Below, piece by piece: positions 49,920 to 58,606 of a DNA stretch of 64,000 bases. The first letter of the stretch is position 1. Each line of letters starts with the position of its first letter. A model generated the notes under the pieces. That model saw only the letters and a list, made by a program, of their open reading frames with translations. It was not told the origin of the DNA and made no database searches. Made by a program: the position numbers and the translations under genes. Source of the DNA: JABDCD01 sp964469525 (lineage in GTDB: Bacteria; Pseudomonadota; Alphaproteobacteria; Rickettsiales; SXRF01); contig CAYXYU010000008.1 of the NCBI GenBank assembly GCA_964469525.1, positions 29,649-93,648 on the forward strand. The letters run 5' to 3'.

Positions 49920-52067
49920 ATGAGCGAAAAGAAAACCGAATCCATCCTGGCGAACGCCAAAGAGCGGTTCATCAACCGCGAGACCTCGTGGATCGCCTTC
50001 AACACGCGCGTGCTGGAGGAAGCGGAAAACATTCACAACCCACTGCTGGAACGGCTCAACTTCCTTTCCATCTCCTCCTCCAACCTCGATGAATTCTACA
50101 TGGTGCGTGTGGCGGGCTTGAAGGACTACGTGCGCCAGGGCGTGACCAAACACAGCAATGACGGGCTGACCCCGGCGGAGGAACTCGCCATCATCCATGA
50201 GCGGGTCGGAAGCATGGTCGAGCGGCAGCACCATTGCTGGCAAGAATTGCGCGAGAAGCTGGCACAGGAACGGATTACCATCGTCGGGCAGCAGGATCTG
50301 TCGCAGAAAGACCTCGGCTGGCTGGAGCAGCATTTCCTCGATAATATCTTCCCGGTGTTGACGCCGATTGCCATCGACCCGGCGCACCCTTTCCCCTTCC
50401 TGCCCAATCTCGGACTGGCGCTGGTGTTCCAGCTCATCGCCAGTACCGGGGCTAAGGCGCAAATCGCCATCGTGCCGCTGCCGGCGCGCCTCCAACGATT
50501 CATTCCGCTGCCCGGAGATACCACGCGCTACCTGATGCTCGAGGACGCCATCGACATGTTCCTGGGCACGCTGATGCCGGGCTTTCAGAAAAACGACTCG
50601 GCATTGTTCCGCATCATCCGCGACAGCGAGCTCGACATCGAGGAGGAAGGTGAGGATTTCGTGCGCAACTTCGAACGCGCCGTCAAGCAGCGGCGGCGCG
50701 GGCGCGTCATCCAGATCAAGTTCGCGTCGCCCGCCTCGAAGCCGCTGATGCAGTTCGTCACCGATCATATGCACGTGGATATCGCCGACGTCATCGAGGT
50801 GGGGGGCATGCTGGGGCTGGCCAGCCTCAAGGAGTTGTACGAACCCGGGCCCGAACGCCTGAAGTATCCGTCCTTCTCGGTGCGCTTCCCGGAGCGCATC
50901 AACGACTACGGCGGCGATTGCTTCGCCGCCATCGCCGCCAAGGACATCGTCATCCACCACCCGTTCGAGACGTTCGACGTGGTCATCCAGTTCCTCAAGC
51001 AGGCGATGGAAGATCCCGACGTGGTGTCGATCAAGCAGACGCTCTACCGCACCAGCAAGAATTCGCCGATTCCACGGCTCCTGATCGCCGCCGCCGAGGC
51101 GGGCAAGCAGGTGACGGCGCTGGTCGAGCTGAAGGCGCGCTTCGATGAGGAGGCCAATCTCAAATGGGCGCGCGACCTCGAAGCGGCGGGCGTGCAGGTG
51201 GTGTACGGCTTCGTGACGCTGAAAACCCACGCCAAGGTGACGCTGGTGACGCGGCGCGAAGGCGGCAAGCTGGTGTCCTACGCGCATTTCGGCACCGGGA
51301 ATTATCACCCCGCTACCGCCAAGATCTACACCGACCTCTCCTTCTTCACCTGCGATCATGATCTCTGCCTCGACGCGGCGCATCTATTCAACTTCGTCAC
51401 CGGCAACGCGCCGCCGCGCAGCTTCAAGAAGCTGATCATTGCGCCGCGCGACATGCGCCGCAGGCTGCTCAAGCTGATCGACGATGAAATCACACATGTG
51501 AAGGCGGGGCGGCCCGGCGCCATCTGGGCCAAGATGAATTCGCTGGTCGACCGGCAGATCATCGATGCGCTCTATAAGGCATCGCAGGCGGGCGTGGTGA
51601 TCGAGCTGGTGGTGCGCGGCATCTGCTGCCTGCGCCCCGGCGTACCGGGACTCTCGGAGAATATCCGCGTCAAATCCATCGTCGGGCGCTTCCTCGAGCA
51701 TGCGCGCATCTATTGCTTCGGCAACGGGCAGGAAATGCCATCGCCCGAGGCCAAGGTCTATATCGGCTCGGCCGACTGGATGCCGCGCAATTTCGACTGG
51801 CGCGTCGAGCTGATGGTGCCGATCGAAAACCCGACCGTGCATGAGCAGGTGCTCGGGCAAATCATGGTCGCCAACCTGAAGGACGAAAAGCAAAGCTGGG
51901 TGCTGCAGAGCGACGGCAGCTATCAGCGCCTGCCCTCGAAGGAGAACTCGCTGTCGGCGCATGAATACTTCATCCACAACCCGAGCCTTTCCGGCCGCGG
52001 CAAGGCGCTCAAGAAAGCGAAATCGACGCAGATGCTGAAATACAAGCCGATGAAGAAGCAGGTATAA
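49920..52067 (+). CDS. ppk: Polyphosphate kinase 1
   Basis: This 715-aa enzyme reversibly makes polyphosphate from ATP. The N domain begins RFINRETSWIAFNTRVLEEA, the head domain follows, and the two C domains carry the active histidines: H456 in the HFGTGNYHPATAKIYTD block (landmark) and H594 in FLEHARIYCFGNG. The start ATG lies right after an AT-rich palindrome and has no ribosome site; an in-frame TTG 6 bases upstream is less likely. The end (MLKYKPMKKQV) is duplicated about 1 kb downstream. Confidence 0.97.
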   Translation: MSEKKTESILANAKERFINRETSWIAFNTRVLEEAENIHNPLLERLNFLSISSSNLDEFYMVRVAGLKDYVRQGVTKHSNDGLTPAEELAIIHERVGSMVERQHHCWQELREKLAQERITIVGQQDLSQKDLGWLEQHFLDNIFPVLTPIAIDPAHPFPFLPNLGLALVFQLIASTGAKAQIAIVPLPARLQRFIPLPGDTTRYLMLEDAIDMFLGTLMPGFQKNDSALFRIIRDSELDIEEEGEDFVRNFERAVKQRRRGRVIQIKFASPASKPLMQFVTDHMHVDIADVIEVGGMLGLASLKELYEPGPERLKYPSFSVRFPERINDYGGDCFAAIAAKDIVIHHPFETFDVVIQFLKQAMEDPDVVSIKQTLYRTSKNSPIPRLLIAAAEAGKQVTALVELKARFDEEANLKWARDLEAAGVQVVYGFVTLKTHAKVTLVTRREGGKLVSYAHFGTGNYHPATAKIYTDLSFFTCDHDLCLDAAHLFNFVTGNAPPRSFKKLIIAPRDMRRRLLKLIDDEITHVKAGRPGAIWAKMNSLVDRQIIDALYKASQAGVVIELVVRGICCLRPGVPGLSENIRVKSIVGRFLEHARIYCFGNGQEMPSPEAKVYIGSADWMPRNFDWRVELMVPIENPTVHEQVLGQIMVANLKDEKQSWVLQSDGSYQRLPSKENSLSAHEYFIHNPSLSGRGKALKKAKSTQMLKYKPMKKQV
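52028..52055. repeat. 28-bp direct repeat, left copy (ppk 3' end)
   Basis: The 28 bases from GCAGATGCTG to GATGAAG, within the last codons of ppk, occur again without mismatch at 53045-53072. The two copies flank the prepilin gene. Confidence 0.9.
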
Positions 52068-52087
52068 CAGCGTTGCTTATATTGCAG

Positions 52088-52945
52088 TTACTTGCCAAAT
52101 CCCGCTTCTACAGTAAGAGAACAGCCACTTGAGTTTACTTGGTCAGTTCGATAAACTACTTGGCCCCCAGCATTCATAACGCAACCAAAAGCCCCACCGC
52201 CCGTAGGTCCTATTAGGCCAGGAAGAAAATGACCTGACAGGACAGAACCTGTGCGGGGTAAGCCATCATCCATCTTGCTGTCAATCATATAAGCAATGGC
52301 GGGTCGTGTCGCGTGTGCCCGTGTGGGCATACATGACAGAGACGCAGCAACCGCAACCATTTTCGTTAGTTCATAGTAATTTTTTTGCTCGTTTCCACCG
52401 GAATAGAGAAAGATATGGCTTCCATCGTCTAATTTTGCGCGGGGAAAATATAGTTCCATCTCCCCCGCCGTAATAGGTGGGCACGCATCTGTTGCCGTAT
52501 TGAATGTCTCCGGAATTAATTTACTTTCCGAAAGATCCCTCCAGTACAGCGTCTTTTCATATCCCACCTCTTCCACATAGAAGTCGGTAAGAAGTGAGTT
52601 CGGGTGCATGTAATTCCGACTATTATCCCCCCGTCCGCTCGTCCCTGCACGTACCTGGAATTGCAAGGTCGCGGCAAGTTCCGGAGGCATATCCCCCGGA
52701 AGCGCGTTATACTTGGACTCAAATATCTCCGTAGCATGCTGATACTGGCTAAACTGCGACACCTGGCTGATTGCTTTTGCAGCGCTTATTAAATCTCTGC
52801 CTAGAAGCACACCACCTATGATTAGTGCTATAACTACAACCACAATAGTTATTTCTATCAGGGTAAACCCCTTCTTTTTAAAAGAATCCTTATCCTGCCA
52901 CGGACAATCCCGTCCCGATTTCTGCACGATCCGATTAAAATGCAT
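52088..52945 (-). CDS. Orphan prepilin-type protein
   Basis: This 285-aa protein has a type IV prepilin leader: KKKG, cleavage after G26, then FTLIEITIVVVVIALIIGG with Glu at +5 of the mature protein. The large C-terminal part (about residues 55-285) is globular with a few cysteines and resembles no family I can name. It lies antisense between ppk and ppx, without other pilus or type II secretion genes, and is clearly more AT-rich than both. The flanking duplication of the ppk end suggests it arrived as a cassette. ATG at 52945 was taken; upstream TTG is less likely. Confidence 0.75.
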   Translation of the reverse strand: MHFNRIVQKSGRDCPWQDKDSFKKKGFTLIEITIVVVVIALIIGGVLLGRDLISAAKAISQVSQFSQYQHATEIFESKYNALPGDMPPELAATLQFQVRAGTSGRGDNSRNYMHPNSLLTDFYVEEVGYEKTLYWRDLSESKLIPETFNTATDACPPITAGEMELYFPRAKLDDGSHIFLYSGGNEQKNYYELTKMVAVAASLSCMPTRAHATRPAIAYMIDSKMDDGLPRTGSVLSGHFLPGLIGPTGGGAFGCVMNAGGQVVYRTDQVNSSGCSLTVEAGFGK

Positions 52946-53044
52946 AAAGAGAAACCCTTGACAGAAACTGTAGACTCTCAACGCGGTTACGTATCATAAT
53001 GATGCGGTAGCATGAGCTCTATGTAATTGCAAGAAAGTGGCAAT

Positions 53045-53072
53045 GCAGATGCTGAAATACAAGCCGATGAAG
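53045..53072. repeat. 28-bp direct repeat, right copy
   Basis: Identical to the ppk 3' segment at 52028-52055. In the same relative frame it continues to KRSG and a stop, resembling an older or alternative ppk C-terminus left between the prepilin gene and ppx. Confidence 0.88.
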
Positions 53073-53181
53073 CGGAGCGGGTAAATCCCTCCTCCTCAAG
53101 GGGGGCTAAGAGTTTAGCGCTCCTGCCCGGCCCTCCTCCTCCCCCCTTGCTCCTACCCGCCGCTTCTGGCATAAGGCGGCC

Positions 53182-54675
53182 ATGGCAGCGCAGCAGCATC
53201 CCGAACCTTCCGCCCAGCCGCTTCCCGACGGGCGGATCGGCATCATCGATATCGGCTCGAACTCGATCCGGCTGGTGATATACGACCAGCAGAAGCGCTC
53301 GCCGGTCGCCGTCTATAACGAAAAGGTAATGTGCGCGCTCGGCAAGGGGCTGGCGGCCAGCGGTATGCTCAACCCCGACGGCGTCGAGATGGCCCGTACC
53401 GCGCTCAGGCGTTTCATCGCCATGGGGCGCAACATGGAGATCGCCTCGCTCTATGTCATGGCGACTGCCGCCATCCGCGACGCCAAAGACGGGCCGGCCT
53501 TCGCGCGCTACATCGAAGAAACCTACGACATCGAAGTCGACATCATTTCAGGGAAGAAAGAAGCCAAGCTCGGCGCCTTCGGCGTCTGCGCGTCGATGTA
53601 CAAGCCGCAGGGCATCACCGGCGATCTCGGCGGCGGCAGCCTGGAGCTGGTGAAGGTCGATGACGGCAAAATCACCGACCATGCCAGCGTCGCCCTCGGC
53701 TCGTTGCGCATGATCGACGAGAGCAAGGGCGACCGCGACAAGCTGCGCAGGCTCATCGACAAGCGCTTCAGCGAATTGCAATGGATGGAAGATACCAAGG
53801 TGGCGAATTTCTACGCCATCGGCGGCAGCTTCCGCGCACTGGCCAAGATGCATATGACGGCAAACAACTATCCGCTGCGCATCCTGCACGAATATAAAGT
53901 CGATGCCAAAAACTTCCTGACGTTTGCGCGCGAAATCGCCAACCTGCCGGAAGGCAAGCTGGAGAAATTCCCCGGTTCGTCCGCCAAGCGCGTGCCGGCA
54001 CTGCCGGGCGCAGCCATTGTGCTCGAGCATATCATCGAGCATGCGCGCCCCGATCACATCGTATTTTCGGCCAGCGGCATCCGCGAAGGCTACGTGTACG
54101 AAAAACTCTCGCCCTACCTGCGCAACCAGGACGGGCTGCTCGCCTCCTGCACCGAATTCGCGGTGAAAGGTGGGCGCTCAACGGCTTATGCCAACGAGCT
54201 CTACACCTGGATGTATCCGCTGCTCGCCAGAGAGTCGGAAAAGGAGCGGCGCCTGCGGCTGGCTTTCTGCCTGCTGTCGGATTTCGCGCTGCACATCCAC
54301 CCGGAGTACCGCGCCGAATGGGCATTCCACCGCGTGCTGCACTCGGCGCTGACGGGGCTCACCCACCGCGAGCGCGTCAAGCTGGCGCTCGCCCTCTACC
54401 ACCGGCACCAGTTCAAGTGCAAGGAGGACTGGCCGGCGCTGAAGCTGCTCAAAAGCGCGGACCGCCCATGGGCCAAGCTGGTCGGCACCTGCGCCAACCT
54501 GGCCTATCACCTGTCGGGCAGCGTGGCGGGAAACCTGCACAACACATCGTTTATCATCGAGAAGAAGGAAGTGACGCTGCAGCTGACCGGAGCTATGCAG
54601 GATGTCGCCGGCGACGCCATCAGGCGCCGCATGGACGGCGTACGGGAGGCGTATGCGGAGTACGGGGGGAAATGA
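53182..54675 (+). CDS. ppx: Exopolyphosphatase / Ppx-GppA family
   Basis: This 497-aa phosphatase of the ASKHA fold degrades polyphosphate or pppGpp. Phosphate loop 1 is GIIDIGSNSIRLVIYD, the second is GITGDLGGGSLELVKVD, and YVMATAAIRDAKDG and RALAKMHM mark the N-terminal domains. The C-terminal half (about 315-497) is an HD-like helical domain. An AAGGCGG site precedes the ATG. Its pairing with ppk gives opposing reactions in polyphosphate turnover. Ppx versus GppA cannot be separated by sequence reading alone. Confidence 0.93.
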   Translation: MAAQQHPEPSAQPLPDGRIGIIDIGSNSIRLVIYDQQKRSPVAVYNEKVMCALGKGLAASGMLNPDGVEMARTALRRFIAMGRNMEIASLYVMATAAIRDAKDGPAFARYIEETYDIEVDIISGKKEAKLGAFGVCASMYKPQGITGDLGGGSLELVKVDDGKITDHASVALGSLRMIDESKGDRDKLRRLIDKRFSELQWMEDTKVANFYAIGGSFRALAKMHMTANNYPLRILHEYKVDAKNFLTFAREIANLPEGKLEKFPGSSAKRVPALPGAAIVLEHIIEHARPDHIVFSASGIREGYVYEKLSPYLRNQDGLLASCTEFAVKGGRSTAYANELYTWMYPLLARESEKERRLRLAFCLLSDFALHIHPEYRAEWAFHRVLHSALTGLTHRERVKLALALYHRHQFKCKEDWPALKLLKSADRPWAKLVGTCANLAYHLSGSVAGNLHNTSFIIEKKEVTLQLTGAMQDVAGDAIRRRMDGVREAYAEYGGK

Positions 54676-54679
54676 CTAG

Positions 54680-54710
54680 CTTTTCTTAGCGAGGCACGAG
54701 CTTAGAAAAG
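54680..54710 (+). terminator. Hairpin beyond ppx
   Basis: CTTTTCTTAGC and GCTTAGAAAAG form an 11-base stem with one mismatch, 5 bases past the ppx stop. The following T run is short, so efficiency is uncertain. Confidence 0.45.
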
Positions 54711-54711
54711 T

Positions 54712-54782
54712 TGTCATCCTCGGGCTTGACCCGAGGATCCATTTTTATAATGAAATGGATTCCCGCCTGCGCGGGAATGACA
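54712..54782. repeat. Palindromic repeat, family B, copy 2
   Basis: CCTCGGGCTTGACCCGAGG and TTCCCGCCTGCGCGGGAA hairpins lie between outer TGTCAT and ATGACA ends. It separates the convergent ppx and hldD genes, stopping 7 bases before the hldD stop. Confidence 0.78.
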
Positions 54783-54789
54783 ATGATGA

Positions 54790-55782
54790 TTACAAATACG
54801 GATCTTCCTTCATCATGTAGTTCTGCACGTAGTCGCGAATGCCTTCTTCCACCGAATAGAACGGTTCGGTATAACCTGCGGCGCGCAGGCGCTGTATGTT
54901 GGCTTCGGTGAAATACTGGTAGTTCTTCACCAGGTCTTCCGGCATATCGAAATAATGGATGTTCGGCTCACGTCCGACGGCGGTAAAAATCGCCCGCGCC
55001 ATGTCGTTGAAGCTGCAGGCCTTGCCGGTGCCGATATTGAACAGGCCTGATACGTTCGGATGATCGAACAGCCACAGCATGACCTTGACCGTATCCTTGA
55101 CATAGATCATATCGCGCTTCTGCCCGCCGTCCGGATAGGCATCGTTATAGGAGCGAAACAGTTTCACCGCCGCACCCTGGATTGCTGCCGGGGCGATTTT
55201 CGAAATTACGCTGCGCTGGTCTTCCTTGTGGTATTCGTTCGGCCCGTAATTGTTGAACAGCTTCAGGATCACCCATTGCGGCAACGTCACCTCGCCGCGG
55301 GCCACCGCTCCCGCCACATGCATGTCGAACAGGTGCTTGCTCCAGCCATATCCGCTCATCGGCTTCAGGATGCGCATGTAGGAGAGGGAGATATTGTCGT
55401 CGAAGCCTTGCCCGCCATTGCCGTAGGTCGCTGCCGACGATGTGTAAATGAGGCGTACGTTGCGCGCCTGGCACCAGCGCCATAATTTCAGCGACAGCGC
55501 AAAATTGTTTTTGAGTACATGGTCGACATTTTTCTCCAGCGTCGATGACGCCGCGCCGAGATGGAAGACGATGTCGATCTGCTGCCGGTTGATCTCCAGC
55601 CAGTCGAACATCTGCTCCGGCGCAATGATCTCAAACACCGGATGCTTGGAAAGGTTGCGCCATTTGTCGGATGCGCCGAATACGTCGCACACCACGATGT
55701 GATTCGTCTGGCGCTCCAGCAGCGCCGCGACCAGATTGGAACCGATGAATCCGCCGCCGCCGGTGACAAGAATCGTCTTCAT
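54790..55782 (-). CDS. hldD: ADP-L-glycero-D-manno-heptose 6-epimerase
   Basis: This 330-aa extended SDR epimerase makes the heptose donor for LPS inner core. It begins ILVTGGGGFIGSNLVAAL (NADP-binding), has LIYTSSAATYGNG with the catalytic Ser/Thr, the YGWSKHLFD motif with Tyr-xxx-Lys form, and the HldD-specific DQRSVISKIAPAAIQG ... DGGQKRDMIYVKD blocks. Length fits. Its presence indicates a heptose-containing LPS. Confidence 0.93.
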   Translation of the reverse strand: MKTILVTGGGGFIGSNLVAALLERQTNHIVVCDVFGASDKWRNLSKHPVFEIIAPEQMFDWLEINRQQIDIVFHLGAASSTLEKNVDHVLKNNFALSLKLWRWCQARNVRLIYTSSAATYGNGGQGFDDNISLSYMRILKPMSGYGWSKHLFDMHVAGAVARGEVTLPQWVILKLFNNYGPNEYHKEDQRSVISKIAPAAIQGAAVKLFRSYNDAYPDGGQKRDMIYVKDTVKVMLWLFDHPNVSGLFNIGTGKACSFNDMARAIFTAVGREPNIHYFDMPEDLVKNYQYFTEANIQRLRAAGYTEPFYSVEEGIRDYVQNYMMKEDPYL

Positions 55783-55874
55783 ATGCTTTTCAAGAAAAAC
55801 CCATTGCGCTGATACGGCTTATGGTACAATGGCCGCGTTTAATAACCGGTAAAGGGACGCCAACGAGGTGCAAC

Positions 55875-56123
55875 ATGCAGAAAGACAACAAAATTTTTGA
55901 GGATATCGCGCGCATGGCCAGCGGCGCCGCCGGCGGGCTGATGGAAATGAAGCGCGACATCGAGGTTATGATCGGTAACCAGCTGGAAAAGCTACTGCAA
56001 AAAATGAACCTCGTCACCCGTGAGGAATTCGACACGGTGCAACAGATGCTTGCTAAGTCGCGGATGGAACAGGAGGAATTGAAGCGCCGCCTGGAGGCGC
56101 TCGAAAAGGATAAAACTGGTTAA
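55875..56123 (+). CDS. ubiK: Ubiquinone biosynthesis accessory factor UbiK (BMFP domain)
   Basis: This 82-aa protein has an amphipathic helix (NKIFEDIARMASGAAGG) and a C-terminal coiled coil (EEFDTVQQMLAKSRMEQEELKRRLEALE). These are the marks of the BMFP/DUF526 family, in which UbiK helps aerobic ubiquinone synthesis with UbiJ and may contact lipids. GAGGTG precedes the ATG. A possible promoter (TTGCGC ... TACAAT) lies in the short gap from hldD. Confidence 0.85.
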   Translation: MQKDNKIFEDIARMASGAAGGLMEMKRDIEVMIGNQLEKLLQKMNLVTREEFDTVQQMLAKSRMEQEELKRRLEALEKDKTG

Positions 56124-56266
56124 TTTTTGTCCAAGTAATTTATTGAATTATAAGAATAAAATAATTTTTGTTAAGCCTTTCTTAAATTGATGGCTTTTTG
56201 AGTTTTTCCGTGCAAGGATGCTCCTTCCCCATCCCATTCTAATCGCATTTCGGAGGAGAACGCGCG

Positions 56267-56767
56267 ATGCCATCGACGATGATCAAAACCGACCTGAGCT
56301 ACAATCCGCTCGATATCGTGGAGACGGTGATCATGGATCGCGACTGGGTGTTCGATCGCCCCGAAGACGGCGAGTTGATCGCCGAGGCGAGCGGCGCCTG
56401 GTGCAACTACCGCATCTGGTTCACCTGGCAGGAAGACTCGGGCGGCCTGACGCTGACCTGCGCGCTCGACAGCAAGCTGCCGAAGCAGCTGGTGGCGAAA
56501 GTCTATCCGCTGTTGGCGCTCGCCAATGAGAAACTGTGGCTCGGGCATTTCGAAGTCAACTCGGAAGATATGTCGGTAGCGTTCCGCCATTCGCTGCTGC
56601 TTTCCGAGGGCATCAGCACCAGCGCCGAGCAACTGCAGGAGCTGCTCGACATCGCTATCACCGAGTGCGACCGCTTCTACCCCGCCTTCCAGTCAGTAGT
56701 GTGGGGCAACAAGTCGGCGCCGGAAGCGATCGAGATCGCCATGTTCGAAACGGTGGCGGAAGCCTAG
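56267..56767 (+). CDS. YbjN domain-containing protein
   Basis: This 166-aa protein matches the YbjN fold, related to type III secretion chaperone-like proteins. It has NPLDIVETVIMDRDWVFDR, ASGAWCNYRIWFTWQED, the LANEKLWLGHFEVNSED block and the C-terminal CDRFYPAFQSVVWG helix. GGAGGAG before the ATG is a strong ribosome site. The gene upstream of proC is often this family in alphaproteobacteria. Function is poorly understood; stress-related roles have been proposed for YbjN. Confidence 0.83.
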   Translation: MPSTMIKTDLSYNPLDIVETVIMDRDWVFDRPEDGELIAEASGAWCNYRIWFTWQEDSGGLTLTCALDSKLPKQLVAKVYPLLALANEKLWLGHFEVNSEDMSVAFRHSLLLSEGISTSAEQLQELLDIAITECDRFYPAFQSVVWGNKSAPEAIEIAMFETVAEA

Positions 56768-56770
56768 CTC

Positions 56771-56854
56771 CAGTTAGCAATTGCAGTTGGCAGACAGAAA
56801 TTGCCTTGTTATTGTCTGCAAACTGCTAACCGCTCACTGCTAACTGCTAACTGC
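56771..56854. repeat. Inverted repeat with CTGCTAA units, family I
   Basis: CAGTTAGCA and GCAGACA at the left pair with TGTCTGCA and TGCTAACTG at the right; CTGCTAACTGCTAACTGC at the end is a tandem of 7-base units. The repeat ends immediately before the proC ATG, so no normal ribosome site remains. Confidence 0.65.
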
Positions 56855-57670
56855 ATGACTTCCATCTCCTCCCTCCTCCTCGTCGGCTGCGGACGCATGG
56901 GCAGCGCGCTACTCGAAGGGTGGCAGCGCGACGACGCGCCGGATATTGCACGCTTTGACATCATCGACCCGCACCGCTATCAGGAAAACAGCGATACGTT
57001 CTTCTGGCATAAGTCGCTCGAAGAGCTGCCGCAGGACCACGCACCGCAGGTCATCGTGCTGGCGGTGAAGCCGCAGGATATGGAAGCATTACTGCCTGCT
57101 TACCGCGCCCGCTATGCCGCCGCTGATCCGCTCTATATTTCCATCGCCGCCGGCAAGAGCCTGCGCTTCCTTACCTTCCATCTGGGCGAGCAGGCACGTA
57201 TTGTGCGCGCCATGCCGAACCTGCCGGCGCTGGTCCGACGCGGCATCACCGTGCTCTGCGCCGATGCCCGGCTTCCGGAGGCCGCACGCCATACCGCCGG
57301 CACGCTGATGCAGGCGATCGGCTCGGTGGAGTGGCTGAAGGACGAATCGCTGATGGACGCAGTCACCGCCATCTCCGGCAGCGGCCCGGCCTATGTGTTT
57401 CTGTTCATGGAAAGCCTGGTCAATGCCGGCATCGATGCCGGGCTGCCGCAGGAATTGGCCGAGACGCTGGCGCTCGAAACCATCGCCGGCAGCTGCGCCC
57501 TTGCTGAGGAACACCATGAAAGCCTTGAGCAGCTGCGCAAGAATGTTACCAGCCCGGGCGGGACCACCGAGGCGGCGCTCACGGTATTGATGAAAGGGAA
57601 TGCCCTGGAAGCGCTGGTTAAAAAGACGGTCGCGGCAGCGGCCAAACGCTCGCAAGAGCTGGAACAATGA
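56855..57670 (+). CDS. proC: Pyrroline-5-carboxylate reductase
   Basis: This 271-aa NAD(P)H enzyme completes proline synthesis. It has the Rossmann motif LLVGCGRMGSALLEGW, VLAVKPQDMEALL, AMPNLPALVRRGITVL and the C-terminal ISGSGPAYVFLFMESLVNAG and VTSPGGTTEAAL motifs. The start at 56855 is set by homology, just after a tandem repeat. Length is normal. Confidence 0.95.
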   Translation: MTSISSLLLVGCGRMGSALLEGWQRDDAPDIARFDIIDPHRYQENSDTFFWHKSLEELPQDHAPQVIVLAVKPQDMEALLPAYRARYAAADPLYISIAAGKSLRFLTFHLGEQARIVRAMPNLPALVRRGITVLCADARLPEAARHTAGTLMQAIGSVEWLKDESLMDAVTAISGSGPAYVFLFMESLVNAGIDAGLPQELAETLALETIAGSCALAEEHHESLEQLRKNVTSPGGTTEAALTVLMKGNALEALVKKTVAAAAKRSQELEQ

Positions 57671-57796
57671 TTAATATCCAATAGCTTATCCTGTTTTTGT
57701 GCATCGCAACAAAATACTTGACCCTTTAGGCGTTTTTTGGCATCATCTAGTCCGCCGTAATTGCTCTATATAATAGAGAGAACAAAGGAGAGAGTT

Positions 57797-58213
57797 ATGA
57801 CTTATAATTACGCATTTGCCGATATGTTCAAAAATGCCTTCGATTACAACCAGCTGTTCTCGACCCAGCGCCGCAATATCGAGGCGCTGTCGGCCGCCAA
57901 TCAGGCGATCGTCGAGGGCGCGCAGGCGATTTCCCGCCGCCAGGCCGAAGTCGTCCGTGAAAACGTCGAGGATTTCCTCAAGGCGTCCAAGGAACTGATG
58001 ACCGGCGGCAGCCCGGAAACCAGCCTGACCCGCCAGAGCGAGCTGGCCAAGACCATTTTTGAAAATACGCTGTCGAACATGCGGGAAGTGACCGAAATGG
58101 CCACTAAGTCCGGCTTCGAGGCGTTCGATGTGCTGAACAAGCGCACCGCCGAAACCCTCGAGGAAATCAGCCGCGCTTCCAACGGCGCCGGCAAGAAAAA
58201 GGCAGCTGCTTAA
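57797..58213 (+). CDS. Phasin-family protein
   Basis: This 138-aa helical protein fits the phasin family (PF09361-like): FKNAFDYNQLFSTQRRNIEALSAANQ, RRQAEVVRENVEDFLKASKEL and a C-terminal AAKKKAA-type lysine-rich end (GAGKKKAAA). Phasins coat polyhydroxyalkanoate granules, though some bind other surfaces. No PHA synthesis gene is in the window. AGAGAG precedes the ATG and a strong terminator follows the stop, so it is probably expressed alone at high level. Confidence 0.85.
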   Translation: MTYNYAFADMFKNAFDYNQLFSTQRRNIEALSAANQAIVEGAQAISRRQAEVVRENVEDFLKASKELMTGGSPETSLTRQSELAKTIFENTLSNMREVTEMATKSGFEAFDVLNKRTAETLEEISRASNGAGKKKAAA

Positions 58214-58234
58214 GCAATAAAGGTAATAAGACTC

Positions 58235-58270
58235 AAAAACCGCTGCCGGTATACCGGCAGCGGTTTTTTA
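58235..58270 (+). terminator. Factor-independent terminator of the phasin gene
   Basis: CCGCTGCCGGTATACCGGCAGCGG is a perfect GC-rich stem, preceded by AAAAA and followed by TTTTTTATT. It lies 21 bases past the phasin stop. Confidence 0.93.
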
Positions 58271-58297
58271 TTTGCCGTCATGAAGCCGCTCGGTCTT

Positions 58298-58459
58298 CTA
58301 ACCGGTGCTATCCTCATAATGCACCTCGACCAGATATTCCCTGCCGTGAATCACCACCCAGGCTTCCCCCGGATCGCGCAGATCATCGACGATGGCTTCG
58401 GCACGGAACATACGATCACGTTCCGTCTTGGGATTTGCTAACTTAATAACCAGCTTCAT
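58298..58459 (-). CDS. Conserved-looking 53-aa protein of unknown function
   Basis: A 53-aa open frame on the minus strand reads MKLVIKLANPKTERDRMFRA and ends VVIHGREYLVEVHYEDSTG, with AGAGAAA upstream of the ATG. The composition is balanced and protein-like, with a beta-rich second half. I do not recognise a family. It is alone between the phasin terminator and uvrC. A coding assignment is supported by its uninterrupted frame and ordinary amino-acid use; confirmation needs comparison with related genomes. Confidence 0.5.
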   Translation of the reverse strand: MKLVIKLANPKTERDRMFRAEAIVDDLRDPGEAWVVIHGREYLVEVHYEDSTG

Positions 58460-58606
58460 TCCATTTTCTCTAACGAAGATTAAAAGTTACTTTGCCTGTC
58501 TGATATAAAGAAACCATAAGGAAGTGTATAATATTTTTACAGCCCGCAGTTATTCACTGCTCAGTATTTCATTAGGATGCAAAGCAAAGAGCAGTCACCG
58601 CTATTG

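Noticed and set aside
49902..51383. 493-aa open frame opposite ppk
   Set aside because: It is antisense to a clear ppk with full motifs. Its sequence is rich in His, Arg, Gln and Gly as expected of a shadow frame in high-GC DNA, with no domain.
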